Assembly (NCBI GenBank): GCA_003755025.1
Contig: RJVL01000001.1
Coordinates: 620,001 to 684,000 of the forward strand
Source: Diaphorobacter nitroreducens
GTDB lineage: Bacteria > Pseudomonadota > Gammaproteobacteria > Burkholderiales > Burkholderiaceae_C
DNA length: 64,000 bases
Direction of reading: 5' to 3'
Shown in pieces: positions 25,699 to 36,870 of this stretch. The translations under genes were made by a program, and so were the position numbers. The first letter of the stretch is position 1, and every line of letters starts with the position of its first letter. The notes beneath the pieces were generated by a model. That model was not told the DNA's origin. It searched no databases and saw only the letters and a program-made list of their open reading frames with translations.

Positions 25699-26154
25699 TC
25701 ACGCCCCTGCGCCCAGGCCGCGCAGCGCGGTGAACAGCCGGTGCTCGCATTGGGGCTCCACGCATTCTTCGCAACCCCAAGCGCGCAGCCGAGGACGGCT
25801 GGGTTCCGAATCCAATTCGGCCTCAACGTTTGATGGATAAGCGCGAGTAGCTATTAAATCAATAGCGTTTAGTGCGTTGCGAAGTTGCGCCGCTGGCGGC
25901 CCGTACAGCACCTGGTAGGCCGTGCCGGCCTGGGCCAGCGCGGCGCGCAGTTGCAGCTCGTGTGCATCGGGAAGGTCCAGTGCGCACAGCAGCGTGAGGT
26001 CCGCTGGCAGATCGGGGCCGGCCGCCGCGACTGCGAGCGCGGGACAGTGCTGAGCGATGCCGTCGCGTAAGGCGGTGCAGGCGGGCGTGTGCGCGCCCAG
26101 GATGGCGATGCGCACCGCCGCAGCGCCGGGCACGGGGCCGGGCGAGGGGCTCAC
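25699..26154 (-). CDS. Hypothetical protein with C-terminal Cys cluster, 151 aa
   Basis: I do not recognise this protein. The first part (RIAILGAHTPACTALRDGIAQ) looks like a nucleotide-fold beta-alpha unit. The end carries WGCEECVEPQCEHRLF, a CxxCx4CxH pattern that could hold zinc or a cluster. Between them, residues about 96-115 (ALNAIDLIATRAYPSNVEAE) are encoded by a copy of the dispersed palindromic element. The start overlaps the ftsB stop by four bases (ATGA), so it is the last gene of the pyrG-eno-ftsB operon. Confidence 0.65.
   Translation of the reverse strand: MSPSPGPVPGAAAVRIAILGAHTPACTALRDGIAQHCPALAVAAAGPDLPADLTLLCALDLPDAHELQLRAALAQAGTAYQVLYGPPAAQLRNALNAIDLIATRAYPSNVEAELDSEPSRPRLRAWGCEECVEPQCEHRLFTALRGLGAGA
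25814..25867 (-). repeat. Dispersed palindromic element, copy E (inside 25699-26154 gene)
   Basis: Reverse-complemented: GCTATTGATTTAATAGCTAC, TCGCGCTTATCC, then ATCAAACGTTGAGGCC, a full-length copy in sense orientation to the host gene. It is translated as AIDLIATRAYPSNVEA. The same frame and nearly the same peptide (ATDLGAARAYP) occur in the comEC copy. Codons such as TTA and ATA are otherwise rare in this window. Confidence 0.85.
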
Positions 26155-26435
26155 TTGCGGGCCGGTGTGACGTGCACGTAGATCTCGCCGGGCTTGACCA
26201 TGCCCAGTTCGCTGCGCGCCTTTTCCTCGACCATCTCCAGGCCGTCCTTCAGGTCCTGCACTTCGGCGGCCAGGCGCTCATTGGCCTGGCGCGCCTGCGC
26301 ATTCGCCGCCTGCTGGGCGGCGATCTGCCGGCGCATGTCCTCTACATGGCCGACACTGCCGCGCCCGGTCCACAGCTGCGCGTGGATCCCCACGAGGAGC
26401 AGCAGCAGGGCGAGCGGAACGATGCGTGTGCCCAT
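26151..26435 (-). CDS. ftsB: Cell division protein FtsB
   Basis: A 94-residue single-pass protein of the divisome that forms a complex with FtsL and FtsQ. A short cytoplasmic end and a membrane helix (VPLALLLLLVGIHAQLW) are followed by a periplasmic coiled coil (about residues 30-70, with MRRQIAAQQAANAQARQANE) and the conserved EEKARSELGMVKPGEIYV. Position directly downstream of eno (26-base gap) is the usual one. It is slightly short but complete. Confidence 0.93.
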   Translation of the reverse strand: MGTRIVPLALLLLLVGIHAQLWTGRGSVGHVEDMRRQIAAQQAANAQARQANERLAAEVQDLKDGLEMVEEKARSELGMVKPGEIYVHVTPARK

Positions 26436-26461
26436 GGCGGGGCGCAGCGGTGCGGGTGGGC

Positions 26462-27831
<1,370 letters not shown>

Positions 27832-28122
27832 TCAGAGGCCTTCGACGCAGACCAGGCGCATGATGGCCGCGCCCTCGCGCGCCGCACGGGCCTTGCCGTA
27901 TTCGGGCGAATGGTAGAACGCCTTGGCAGCCTCGAAGCTGGGGAACTTGGCGATCACCACACGCTCGGGCTGCCAGTCGCCCTCCATCACCTCCACCTGG
28001 CCGCCACGCACGCAGATCTCGGCGTTGTGCGCCGCGAAGGCGGCGGTGGACCACTTCTTGTATTCCTCGTACTGCGCGGGGTTGGTCACGCGGACGTTGG
28101 CGATGATGTAGCCGCTGGGCAT
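27832..28122 (-). CDS. DUF1330 family protein
   Basis: A 96-residue protein with a dimeric ferredoxin-like (alpha-beta barrel) fold. Typical motifs are GYIIANVRVTNPAQYEEYKKW, VVIAKFPSFEAAKAFYHSPEY and a final MRLVCVEG. The role of the family is unknown; conservation between kdsA and eno is frequent in Comamonadaceae. The start at 28122 has GGAG upstream. It follows kdsA by only four bases. Confidence 0.9.
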   Translation of the reverse strand: MPSGYIIANVRVTNPAQYEEYKKWSTAAFAAHNAEICVRGGQVEVMEGDWQPERVVIAKFPSFEAAKAFYHSPEYGKARAAREGAAIMRLVCVEGL

Positions 28123-28126
28123 GGTG

Positions 28127-28984
28127 TCAGGCTCCAAAGTTGTTTTCGAGAAAACCGTTCTTCTTGGTCACGTCGTCGAGCGCCACCAGCGTTTCAAGCA
28201 ACGCGCGCATGTGCTTGAGCGGCACGGCGTTGGGGCCGTCCGACCATGCCTCGGCGGGCTTGGGGTGCGTTTCCATGAACAGGCCCGCCACGCCGACGGC
28301 CACACCGGCACGGGCCAGCACGGGCACCATGTCGCGCGCGCCGCCGCTCACGGCGCCCAGGCCGCCGGGCTTCTGTACCGAGTGGGTCACGTCGAACACC
28401 ACGGGCGCGCCGGAGTTGCGCATCTCGGCCAGGCTGGTCATGTCGGCCACGAGGTTGTTGTAGCCAAAGCTCACGCCGCGCTCGCAGGCCAGGAAGCGGT
28501 CTTCCGACAGGCCCGCCTCGCGCGCGGCGGCGCGGGCCTTGTCGATGACGTTCTTCATGTCCCAGGGCGCAAGGAACTGGCCCTTCTTGATGTTCACCGG
28601 CTTGCCGCTTTGCGCCACGGCGCGGATGAAATCCGTCTGGCGGCACAGGAAGGCCGGGGTCTGCAGCACGTCGACCACGCTGGCCACTTCGGCCACGTGC
28701 GAGGTGTCGTGCACATCGGTCAGGATGGGCAGCTGCAACTGGCGGCGCACTTCGTCCAGGATCTTCAAACCGGCATCCAGGCCGACACCGCGCTTGCTGG
28801 TGCCGGACGAGCGGTTGGCCTTGTCGAACGAGCCCTTGTAGATCAGCGGGATGCCCAGCGGCGCGCAGGCCTCCTTGAGTTGGCCGGCCACGTCGAGCGA
28901 CATCTCCAGGCCTTCAATGGAGCAGGTGCCTGCGATCAGGAAGAAGCGTTGGTCCAGGCCAACGTCGAATCCGCACAGCTGCAT
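28127..28984 (-). CDS. kdsA: 3-deoxy-8-phosphooctulonate synthase
   Basis: A 285-residue enzyme that condenses arabinose 5-phosphate and phosphoenolpyruvate to KDO 8-phosphate for lipopolysaccharide core. Visible motifs include [30 protein letters not shown] and [14 protein letters not shown]. The Asn in KANRSS and a Cys in AGTCSIE are typical; the second fits either the metal-free or the metal-dependent subtype, so the subtype is left open. The start at 28984 has GGAAGG upstream, and the gene lies 15 bases after pyrG. Confidence 0.95.
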   Translation of the reverse strand: MQLCGFDVGLDQRFFLIAGTCSIEGLEMSLDVAGQLKEACAPLGIPLIYKGSFDKANRSSGTSKRGVGLDAGLKILDEVRRQLQLPILTDVHDTSHVAEVASVVDVLQTPAFLCRQTDFIRAVAQSGKPVNIKKGQFLAPWDMKNVIDKARAAAREAGLSEDRFLACERGVSFGYNNLVADMTSLAEMRNSGAPVVFDVTHSVQKPGGLGAVSGGARDMVPVLARAGVAVGVAGLFMETHPKPAEAWSDGPNAVPLKHMRALLETLVALDDVTKKNGFLENNFGA

Positions 28985-28999
28985 GGGCTTTCCTTCCAA

Positions 29000-30691
<1,692 letters not shown>

Positions 30692-30696
30692 TCAGC

Positions 30697-30716
30697 CCAC
30701 TGCAGGGATGCAGTGG
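30697..30716. promoter_or_regulatory. Perfect palindrome in the pyrG-coaBC divergent region
   Basis: CCACTGCA (30697-30704), GGGA, then TGCAGTGG (30709-30716) form a perfect 8-bp stem with a four-base loop. On the minus strand a plausible pyrG -10 (TACAAT, complement of 30685-30690) lies downstream, which would place the palindrome over the -35. It could be an operator, or a leader hairpin if transcription starts further away. Confidence 0.4.
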
Positions 30717-30749
30717 CAGGGGCCATGCCCTCTGCTAAATTGCGCCCCC

Positions 30750-31970
30750 ATGAACGAACAGTTGGCTGGCAAACACATTGTCCTGGGCTTGAGCGGCGGC
30801 GTGGCCTGCTACAAATCGGCGGAACTGTGCCGGCTGCTGGTGAAGGCCGGCGCCACGGTGCAGGTGGTCATGACCGAGGCGGCTGCGCAGTTCATCACGC
30901 CCGTGACCATGCAGGCGCTGTCGGGACGCAGCGTCTACACCTCGCAGTGGGATGCGCGCGAGGCGAACAACATGCCCCATATCAACCTGAGCCGCGAGGC
31001 GGACGCGATCCTCATTGCGCCGTGCAGCGCGGACTTCATCGCGCGGCTGGTGCAGGGGCGGGCCGACGAGTTATTGAGCCTGCTGTGTTTGGCACGGCCC
31101 CGGGATCGGGTGCCGTTGCTACTGGCGCCCGCCATGAACCGCGAGATGTGGGGCCACCCGGCCACACAGCGCAACCTGGCCCAGGTGGCGCGCGACGGCG
31201 CGACGGTGCTGGGCGTGGGCTTTGGTGACCAGGCCTGTGGCGAGACGGGTGACGGCCGCATGCTGGAGGCCGCGGAGATTCTGGAGGAACTGGAGGCCTT
31301 GTTCACCCCCCCATTGCTTACGGGCCAGCACGTGCTGATTACCGCTGGCCCCACCTTCGAGGCCATTGACCCGGTGCGCGGCATCACCAACCTGTCCAGC
31401 GGCAAGATGGGCTTTGCGATTGCCCGCGCGGCGCGTGCCGCTGGCGCACAGGTCACATTGGTCGCCGGGCCGGTGCATCTGCCCACCCCGCGGGGCGTGC
31501 GGCGCATCGATGTGCGTTCAGCACAAAATATGCTTGCAATCGTTGAGGAAAAAGCGCGAGAAGCTACTATTTTCATAGCTGCGGCCGCGGTGGCGGACTG
31601 GCGTCCCGCCACTGCTGCGCTGCACAAGATCAAGAAGGACGGCACGGGCGACGTGCCGGCGCTGGAGTTTGTGGAGAACCCCGACATCCTGGCCACGGTG
31701 GCGCGCACCGAGCGCGCGCGCGCTGGCCGTCTGTACTGTGTGGGGTTTGCCGCCGAGAGCGAGAACCTGCTGGAGCATGCCAGCGCCAAGCGCGAGCGCA
31801 AGGGCGTGCCGTTGCTGGTGGGCAATATCGGCCCGGCCACGTTCGGGCAGGACGACAATGCGCTGCTGCTGGTGGACGCGCAGGGCCATCGTGAACTGCC
31901 CCGCGCTTCCAAGGAGGCGCTGGGCCATCAGCTCGTGGCGGAGATCGCGCGGCGCCTTGCCGCCGTTTGA
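30750..31970 (+). CDS. coaBC: Bifunctional phosphopantothenoylcysteine decarboxylase / phosphopantothenate-cysteine ligase
   Basis: A 406-residue enzyme for two consecutive steps of coenzyme A synthesis. The N-terminal flavoprotein CoaC domain has LGLSGGVACYKS, MPHINLS, APAMNREMW and the ACGETGDGRM lid with its catalytic Cys. The C-terminal CoaB domain starts near residue 190 (ITAGPTFEAIDPVRGITNLS) and has the lysine motif HKIKKD. The ATG at 30750 gives the normal start MNEQLAGKHIVLG. Residues near 262-278 (IVEEKAREATIFIAA) coincide with a copy of the palindromic element although the domain length looks normal. Confidence 0.95.
   Translation: MNEQLAGKHIVLGLSGGVACYKSAELCRLLVKAGATVQVVMTEAAAQFITPVTMQALSGRSVYTSQWDAREANNMPHINLSREADAILIAPCSADFIARLVQGRADELLSLLCLARPRDRVPLLLAPAMNREMWGHPATQRNLAQVARDGATVLGVGFGDQACGETGDGRMLEAAEILEELEALFTPPLLTGQHVLITAGPTFEAIDPVRGITNLSSGKMGFAIARAARAAGAQVTLVAGPVHLPTPRGVRRIDVRSAQNMLAIVEEKAREATIFIAAAAVADWRPATAALHKIKKDGTGDVPALEFVENPDILATVARTERARAGRLYCVGFAAESENLLEHASAKRERKGVPLLVGNIGPATFGQDDNALLLVDAQGHRELPRASKEALGHQLVAEIARRLAAV
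31531..31580 (-). repeat. Dispersed palindromic element, copy G (inside coaBC)
   Basis: Reverse-complemented: AGCTATGAAAATAGTAGCTT, CTCGCGCTTTTTCC, then TCAACGATTGCA, a recognisable but diverged copy. It is antisense and encodes EEKAREATIFIA. The GCT codon at 31563 is in the same element frame as the other antisense copies. The stretch is much more A/T-rich than the surrounding gene. Confidence 0.6.
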
Positions 31971-32067
31971 GCGGGTAGGGGCGCACCGGTTGGGCGATGA
32001 TCGCGGGTTCGGCCCGCGGTGCTGCCGGCGTGACACCGCGCGACCATTCCTTTGAACCTCTGCTCCC

Positions 32068-32514
32068 ATGAAAATCGACGTCAAGATTCTCGACCCCCGC
32101 ATGGCGGATCAATTGCCAACGTATGCCACGCCCGGCAGCGCGGGGCTGGACCTGCGCGCGTGCCTGGACGCGCCGCTCACGCTGGAGCCCAACGCCTGGC
32201 AATTGGTGCCCACGGGCATCGCCATCTACCTTCAGGACCCGGGCTATGCCGCGCTGATCCTGCCGCGCTCGGGGCTGGGCCACAAGCACGGCATCGTGCT
32301 GGGCAACCTGGTGGGCCTGATCGACAGCGACTACCAGGGGCAACTCATGGTCAGCGCGTGGAACCGCAGCCCCCAGGCCTTCACCCTGCAACCCATGGAG
32401 CGCCTGGCGCAGTTGGTCATCGTGCCGGTGGTGCAAGCCCAGTTCAACGTGGTGCAGGAGTTTCCGGCCAGCGAGCGCGGTGAGGACGGCTACGGCTCCA
32501 CGGGCAAGCACTGA
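32068..32514 (+). CDS. dut: Deoxyuridine 5'-triphosphate nucleotidohydrolase
   Basis: A 148-residue trimeric dUTPase that keeps uracil out of DNA and supplies dUMP. The five motifs are visible: [46 protein letters not shown] and the C-terminal arm [12 protein letters not shown]. In that arm Asp stands where Gly is more usual (RGxGGFGSTG), a minor variation. It lies 97 bases after coaBC in the same direction, a common pairing. Confidence 0.96.
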   Translation: MKIDVKILDPRMADQLPTYATPGSAGLDLRACLDAPLTLEPNAWQLVPTGIAIYLQDPGYAALILPRSGLGHKHGIVLGNLVGLIDSDYQGQLMVSAWNRSPQAFTLQPMERLAQLVIVPVVQAQFNVVQEFPASERGEDGYGSTGKH

Positions 32515-32679
32515 GCGCCAGCGCCGCTGTCGGCCCCTGCCTACATGGCGGGTGCGCACTTCACTACGAGGCCCGCCGGGCATGGCCGGCAGTGTGCAGG
32601 ATGCTGCGGTGCTTCAATCTCCCAATGGGTGGCCGCTTTCATGTAGCCATGCTTGCATTGTTGAACCAAGGAGATTTCC

Positions 32680-33177
32680 ATGCGTCCTCATTCCCGCTTC
32701 ATCGCCTTGGCCGGCTCCGCGCTGGTGGCTGGCGCACTGGTCGCCTGCGCCGAACAGCCGCGCTATTCTGACTACCATCCGACGCCCGGCTACACCAGCC
32801 AACCGGCGCCGGGATACACCACCTACCCTAACCAGCAAGGTACCGAGTACGGCACCGTGGCCTACATCGAAGGACTGCAGGCGCGCAACCGCACCTCCGG
32901 CGCTGGCGCGATCCTGGGTGCCGTCGTGGGCGGCGTGCTGGGCAATCAAATTGGCTCGGGCTCCGGCCGCACGGCGGCCACTGCCATCGGGGCAGTGGGT
33001 GGCGCGGTGGCGGGCAATGCCATCGAAGGCCGCAATAACACCGGTGATTACGAGGCCTATCGCATCACGGTGAACCTGGACCGGGGCGGCCAGCGGGTGT
33101 ACGAAGTGCCGTCGCCAGGCGATTTGCGCACCGGCGACCGCGTGCGGCTGTATGGCGGACAGATATCGCGCATGTAA
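32680..33177 (+). CDS. Glycine-zipper 2TM-domain lipoprotein
   Basis: A 165-residue outer-membrane-type lipoprotein related to SlyB/PcP. The signal ends at the lipobox ALVAC (Cys23). A Tyr/Pro-rich spacer (PGYTSQPAPGYTTYPNQQ) follows, then a glycine zipper with ILGAVVGGVLGNQIGSGSG and AIGAVGGAVAGNAIEG, and a beta-rich C-terminal part ending LYGGQISRM. AAGGAG before the ATG supports the start. Relatives are often induced by envelope stress. It is monocistronic and ends at a strong terminator. Confidence 0.9.
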   Translation: MRPHSRFIALAGSALVAGALVACAEQPRYSDYHPTPGYTSQPAPGYTTYPNQQGTEYGTVAYIEGLQARNRTSGAGAILGAVVGGVLGNQIGSGSGRTAATAIGAVGGAVAGNAIEGRNNTGDYEAYRITVNLDRGGQRVYEVPSPGDLRTGDRVRLYGGQISRM

Positions 33178-33216
33178 AACGATTGACGCGCCGATGGCGG
33201 CGCCGCGCACACACAA

Positions 33217-33244
33217 CGGGCTCCCGAGGGGAGCCCGTTTTTTT
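33217..33244 (+). terminator. Rho-independent terminator after glycine-zipper lipoprotein gene
   Basis: CGGGCTCCC (33217-33225), loop GAG, and GGGAGCCCG (33229-33237) make a perfect 9-bp stem followed by seven T. It ends rightward transcription 40 bases after the lipoprotein stop. Confidence 0.93.
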
Positions 33245-33271
33245 GGGGCTGTGTGTCGAAAAGTGCGTGGT

Positions 33272-33796
33272 TCAGTGGATCAGGTCGCTGCCCGGCGCCT
33301 GCGGCTGAATGCGGAAAAACCCCGTGCCCGCTGTGCCACGGCCGATTTCTTCCTCCGTGGCTTCGCGCACCGCGTGCACCTTGAGCTGCAGCCGCAGTGC
33401 GATGCCTGCCAGCGGATGGTTGCCGTCCAGCACCACGTGCTCAGGGTAGATCTGCGCCACGGTGTACAGCGCGTCGCGCGGTGCATCGGGGTTGACGCTT
33501 TGGGGCAAAGCCGTTCCCTCGAACGTCATGCCTTCTTCGATATCCGCGGGAAACAGTTGGCGGGGCTCCAGGAAGAGCAGCTTGTCCTGGTAGTCCCCAA
33601 AAGCTTCCTCGGGCTCCAGGTGCAGCGAGAGTTCGGCGCCGACGCCATGGCCCTGCAGGGCTTGGTCGATGCGGCCCAGCAGGTCGTCGCCCCCCACGAG
33701 GAATTCCACGGGATCGTCGAGCACATCCAGTTCCTCGCCAAGCGTGTCTTTCAGGACCCAGGTCAAGGCGACCACACATTGTTCGGTAATTTCCAT
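33272..33796 (-). CDS. SlyD-like FKBP-type peptidyl-prolyl isomerase
   Basis: A 174-residue cytoplasmic prolyl isomerase of the SlyD/FkpB group. It begins MEITEQCVVALTWVLKDTLG and has the insert-in-flap arrangement of the group (LLGRIDQALQGHGVGAE, EPEEAFGDYQDKLLF, NHPLAGIALRLQLKVHAV). The His/Cys-rich metal tail of E. coli SlyD is missing. I use the ATG at 33796; a GTG at 33817 would add seven residues and is an alternative. The gene is divergent from roxA. Confidence 0.88.
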   Translation of the reverse strand: MEITEQCVVALTWVLKDTLGEELDVLDDPVEFLVGGDDLLGRIDQALQGHGVGAELSLHLEPEEAFGDYQDKLLFLEPRQLFPADIEEGMTFEGTALPQSVNPDAPRDALYTVAQIYPEHVVLDGNHPLAGIALRLQLKVHAVREATEEEIGRGTAGTGFFRIQPQAPGSDLIH

Positions 33797-33849
33797 AGGA
33801 GAATTGTCGCAGTTCACTGCCCTGCCGCGCGCGCGGCCATTTTGATTCC

Positions 33850-34971
33850 ATGGACGTTCAACAACCGCTGGCCCTGCTCGGGGGCCTGAGCCCGGCGCAG
33901 TTCATGCGCCGCCACTGGCACAAGAAGCCGCTGCTGGTGCGCCAGGCCATCCCCGGCTTCAAGCCGCTGCTGAGCCGCGCCGAACTGCTGGAGCTGGCCG
34001 GGCAGGACGGTGTGGAGTCGCGCTTCATCCAGGACAAGGCCGGCCAATGGGTGCTGCGCCATGGGCCGTTGGCACGCCGCTCCCTGCCGTCCCTGGCCAC
34101 GCCGCGCTGGACCGCGCTGGTGCAAGGCGTGGATCTGCACAACGATGCCGTGCACGCGCTGCTGCAGCAGTTCCGTTTCGTGCCGGAGGCGCGGCTTGAT
34201 GACCTGATGATCAGCTACGCCACCGACGGCGGAGGTGTTGGGCCGCATTTCGACAACTACGACGTCTTCCTGCTGCAGGCCCATGGGCGGCGGCGCTGGC
34301 GCATCGGCCGGCAAAAGGACAAGACGCTGCGCCCCGGGTTGCCGCTGAAGATCCTTGCGGCTTTCGAGCCCGAAGAAGAGCATGTGCTCGAGCCCGGCGA
34401 CATGCTCTACCTACCTCCGGGCTGGGCCCACGATGGCATTGCCGAGGGGGAATGCATGACCTATTCCATCGGCTTTCGCTCGCCCAATGGTGCCCAGTTG
34501 GCGCATGAGGTGCTGCAGCGCATGGCGGAGGCGGCGGCCGACGAGGAGGGGGCCATCTACCGTGATGCACAGCAGTCCGCTGTTGCGAACCCGGGAGCCA
34601 TCCCGGCCGCGTTGCAAGACTTCGCACGCAAGGCGGTGCAGCGCGCGTTGCAGCAGCCTCAGGCGCTGGAGTGCGCACTGGGCGAGGCTCTGACCGAACC
34701 CAAGCCCAACGTGTGGTTCGAGCCGTCTCCGGCGGGCATGCTGGAGAGCGTGGTGCTGGACCGGCGCACGCGCATGATGTATGACGACAGGCATGTGTTC
34801 ATCAACGGCGAAAGCTATCGCGCGGCCGGTCGCGATGCGGTACTGATGCGTCGCTTGGCCGACGAGCGTCTCCTGGACTCGCGGGACCTCGCGCGGGCGA
34901 GCGATGAAGCATTGGAACTGCTGTCCGCCTGGTGCGAGGCAGGCTGGGCCCATGCGGGCGCGCAAGCCTGA
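33850..34971 (+). CDS. roxA: Ribosomal protein uL16 arginine hydroxylase (RoxA/YcfD-type cupin)
   Basis: A 373-residue JmjC/cupin oxygenase that uses iron and 2-oxoglutarate to hydroxylate an arginine of ribosomal protein uL16. The iron ligands are visible: His133 and Asp135 in GPHFDNYDVF and a distal His near 194 in PPGWAHDGIA. The opening FMRRHWHKKPLLVRQAIPGF and the DDLMISYATDGGGVGPH block match the family. The C-terminal winged-helix-like region (about residues 270-370) is present. Confidence 0.9.
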   Translation: MDVQQPLALLGGLSPAQFMRRHWHKKPLLVRQAIPGFKPLLSRAELLELAGQDGVESRFIQDKAGQWVLRHGPLARRSLPSLATPRWTALVQGVDLHNDAVHALLQQFRFVPEARLDDLMISYATDGGGVGPHFDNYDVFLLQAHGRRRWRIGRQKDKTLRPGLPLKILAAFEPEEEHVLEPGDMLYLPPGWAHDGIAEGECMTYSIGFRSPNGAQLAHEVLQRMAEAAADEEGAIYRDAQQSAVANPGAIPAALQDFARKAVQRALQQPQALECALGEALTEPKPNVWFEPSPAGMLESVVLDRRTRMMYDDRHVFINGESYRAAGRDAVLMRRLADERLLDSRDLARASDEALELLSAWCEAGWAHAGAQA

Positions 34972-34994
34972 CGCGTCGCCGCCGGAGACAAACC

Positions 34995-35507
34995 ATGGAA
35001 GACGCCATTTCGCACGCACAGTCATCGCTGCCCGCTGGCCGATTTGAAGGGCGGGTGGCATTTCAGCAGTTGGTGCGCGATGCCCTGGCATGCGCTGCGC
35101 GCGAAGGTTGGCCCGAGCTCATCCTGTCGGACGCCAGCTTCCACGATTGGCCGTTGGGGGAGCGCTCCGTGGCCGATTCCCTGCAGGACTGGGCGCGGGC
35201 GGGGCGGCGCTTCGTGCTGGTGGCGGCGGGGTTCGATGAAATCGTGCGGCGGCACGCGCGCTTTGTGCAGTGGCGCGTGCGCTGGGACCACATCATTGTC
35301 TGCCGCAAGGCGTCCGTCGCAGATCCGCAGGATGTGCCCAGTGCGCTGTGGTCGCCGCTGTGGGCGCTGCAGCGGCACGACCCGGTGCGGTGCAATGGCG
35401 TCGCCGGCGCCGAGCCGGAGCGCCGCATCATCCTGCGCGAATCGCTGCAGGAGTGGGTAGACCGCAAGAGCACTCCTGGATTCCCTGCATCCGTCCTTGG
35501 CCTGTGA
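34995..35507 (+). CDS. Conserved hypothetical protein, 170 aa
   Basis: I cannot assign this protein. It is soluble and rich in Trp and Arg, with segments FQQLVRDALACAAREGWPEL, LSDASFHDWPLGERSVADSL and VQWRVRWDHIIVCRKAS that suggest a compact alpha/beta domain. No catalytic motif or signal peptide is visible. The ATG at 34995 has GGAGA upstream and lies 23 bases after roxA, so the two genes are probably one operon. It may serve a helper role to roxA, but that is only positional. Confidence 0.7.
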   Translation: MEDAISHAQSSLPAGRFEGRVAFQQLVRDALACAAREGWPELILSDASFHDWPLGERSVADSLQDWARAGRRFVLVAAGFDEIVRRHARFVQWRVRWDHIIVCRKASVADPQDVPSALWSPLWALQRHDPVRCNGVAGAEPERRIILRESLQEWVDRKSTPGFPASVLGL

Positions 35508-35549
35508 CGGATTCACCCTCTTTGTAACAAGGGTAGCCAGTTATTCGTG

Positions 35550-35580
35550 TTATCCACTATTGACGAAATCTTTCTATAAT
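35550..35580 (+). promoter_or_regulatory. Probable promoter for the Ala-rich lipoprotein gene
   Basis: A perfect -10 hexamer, TATAAT (35575-35580), stands in an A/T-rich island of about 70 bases (35508-35590) in an otherwise GC-rich window. The best -35 at an acceptable distance is TTATCC (35550-35555), 19 bases away. The more striking TTGACG at 35560 is only nine bases from the -10 and cannot pair with it. A leader of about 115 bases follows. Confidence 0.45.
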
Positions 35581-35700
35581 TTCGAACTGGTTTTGCCCCC
35601 GGCGTTTGCTTCGCAAAGCGTAGCGCCATTGCCTGACTGGCCGCGTGGATGGCGGCGTTGGGCTGTTTGATAACAATCGTTCCCCTTGATAGGACACCAA

Positions 35701-35967
35701 ATGAAGAACTCCGTCGTTCTGGCTGCTTTGATCGCTGCTGCCGCTCTCGCCGCCTGCGGCAAGAAGGAAGAGGCCGCACCTGCTCCCGCTCCTGTGGAAG
35801 CTCCTGCTCCCGCACCGGCTGTTGAGCCCGCACCTGCTCCCGCGCCCGCAGCGTCTGTCGAGGCACCTGCTGCTGCCGCTACCGACGCAGCTTCCGATGC
35901 CGCCAAGGCGGCTGCTGATGCTGCTGCTGCCGCCGCTACCGGCGCTGCCGCTTCCGAAGCCAAGTAA
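35701..35967 (+). CDS. Small Ala/Pro-rich lipoprotein, 88 aa
   Basis: The signal peptide ends in the lipobox ALAAC, with Cys19 the expected lipidated residue, followed by GKKEEAAPAPAPVEAPAPAP. The mature part is almost only Ala, Pro, Glu, Val and Asp, first Pro/Ala-rich, then Ala-rich with DAASDAAKAAADAAA, which would make a helix. It has its own promoter and terminator, so it is probably an abundant surface or periplasmic filler protein. No function can be given. The GATAGGACACCAA leader holds AGGA as ribosome site. Confidence 0.85.
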   Translation: MKNSVVLAALIAAAALAACGKKEEAAPAPAPVEAPAPAPAVEPAPAPAPAASVEAPAAAATDAASDAAKAAADAAAAAATGAAASEAK

Positions 35968-36010
35968 GAACACTCTGATGCCGGGCCCTCCAAGGGTCGG
36001 GCTTGCTGCA

Positions 36011-36046
36011 AACCCCGTACCGGAAGGTCGGGGTTTTCTTTTTTGG
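36011..36046 (+). terminator. Rho-independent terminator after Ala-rich lipoprotein gene
   Basis: AACCCCG (36011-36017) pairs with CGGGGTT (36029-36035), followed by TTCTTTTTT. It ends rightward transcription before the convergent MBL gene. Confidence 0.85.
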
Positions 36047-36054
36047 GCAATGGC

Positions 36055-36837
36055 TCAGTAGCTGGCCTCGATCCAGGGAGTGCCCTCGCGCGGATCGGCC
36101 ACTACGATGTCACTTGCATGCCACCCCACAGCTTGCGCCAGAGCGGATTGCGCGAGATCCGGTCGGTTGTTGCGTGCGCTCAGGTGTGCAGCCACCACGT
36201 GTCGCAGATTCGGGTGATGTACGGCGTGCAGGATGTCCGCGCTGACATGGTTGGGAAGGTGCCCACGCGGACCTGCGATGCGCCGTTTCAGGAACACGGG
36301 ATAGTCGCCCGACGCCAGAAGGTCGGCGTCGTGGTTGGCTTCGAGCAGCAGCGCGTGACAGCCCTGTAGCCGTTCCACCACCGTTTCTGCCGCATGGCCC
36401 AGGTCGGTCAGTAGGCCGATGTGCGTCGCGCCATCGCTGCAGCGCAAGTGCAATGGTTCACGTGCGTCATGCGGCACGCTGAAAGGATGTGCGCAAAAGC
36501 TGCCCATATCGACGGGTACGCCATCGCACGCCACATGCAGCAGGCCGTCAAGGTCGGGTGACCCTAGGGCGTCGTAGGTGCCCTCGCTCATCCAAACGGG
36601 GATGCGTTCGCGCAGGGCGAGCTTCAGCACGCAGCCCACATGATCGGAATGCTCATGCGTGATAAAGACGGCATCCAACTGCGCCGGGGCCGTACCCGCA
36701 GCCTCCAGGCGCCATTGCAGTTGCCGGATGCCCAGCCCGCAATCCACGAGCAGGCGCCGGGTATGCGCGCCGCTGCGCCCTTCAACCAGCGTGGCGTTGC
36801 CGGTGCTGCCGCTGGCCAGATTGCGAAAGCGCAGCAT
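36055..36837 (-). CDS. MBL-fold metallohydrolase (YycJ/WalJ-like)
   Basis: A 260-residue metallo-beta-lactamase-fold protein. It begins RFRNLASGSTGNATLVEG and has the metal motif THEHSDHVG, then LLLEANHD and a late His in RHVVAAHLSARNN, consistent with a two-metal site. Relatives of YycJ are 5' exonucleases or related phosphodiesterases linked to DNA replication repair, but substrates vary. It lies 33 bases downstream of bamC and probably belongs to that transcription unit. Confidence 0.88.
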   Translation of the reverse strand: MLRFRNLASGSTGNATLVEGRSGAHTRRLLVDCGLGIRQLQWRLEAAGTAPAQLDAVFITHEHSDHVGCVLKLALRERIPVWMSEGTYDALGSPDLDGLLHVACDGVPVDMGSFCAHPFSVPHDAREPLHLRCSDGATHIGLLTDLGHAAETVVERLQGCHALLLEANHDADLLASGDYPVFLKRRIAGPRGHLPNHVSADILHAVHHPNLRHVVAAHLSARNNRPDLAQSALAQAVGWHASDIVVADPREGTPWIEASY

Positions 36838-36870
36838 CGTGTAGGCGCAAGCGGCGCGGCGCCGCCCCTT

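Noticed and set aside
35560..35580. TTGACG and TATAAT as a classical sigma-70 pair
   Set aside because: Only nine bases separate them, while about 17 are needed. Only the -10 is kept as evidence.
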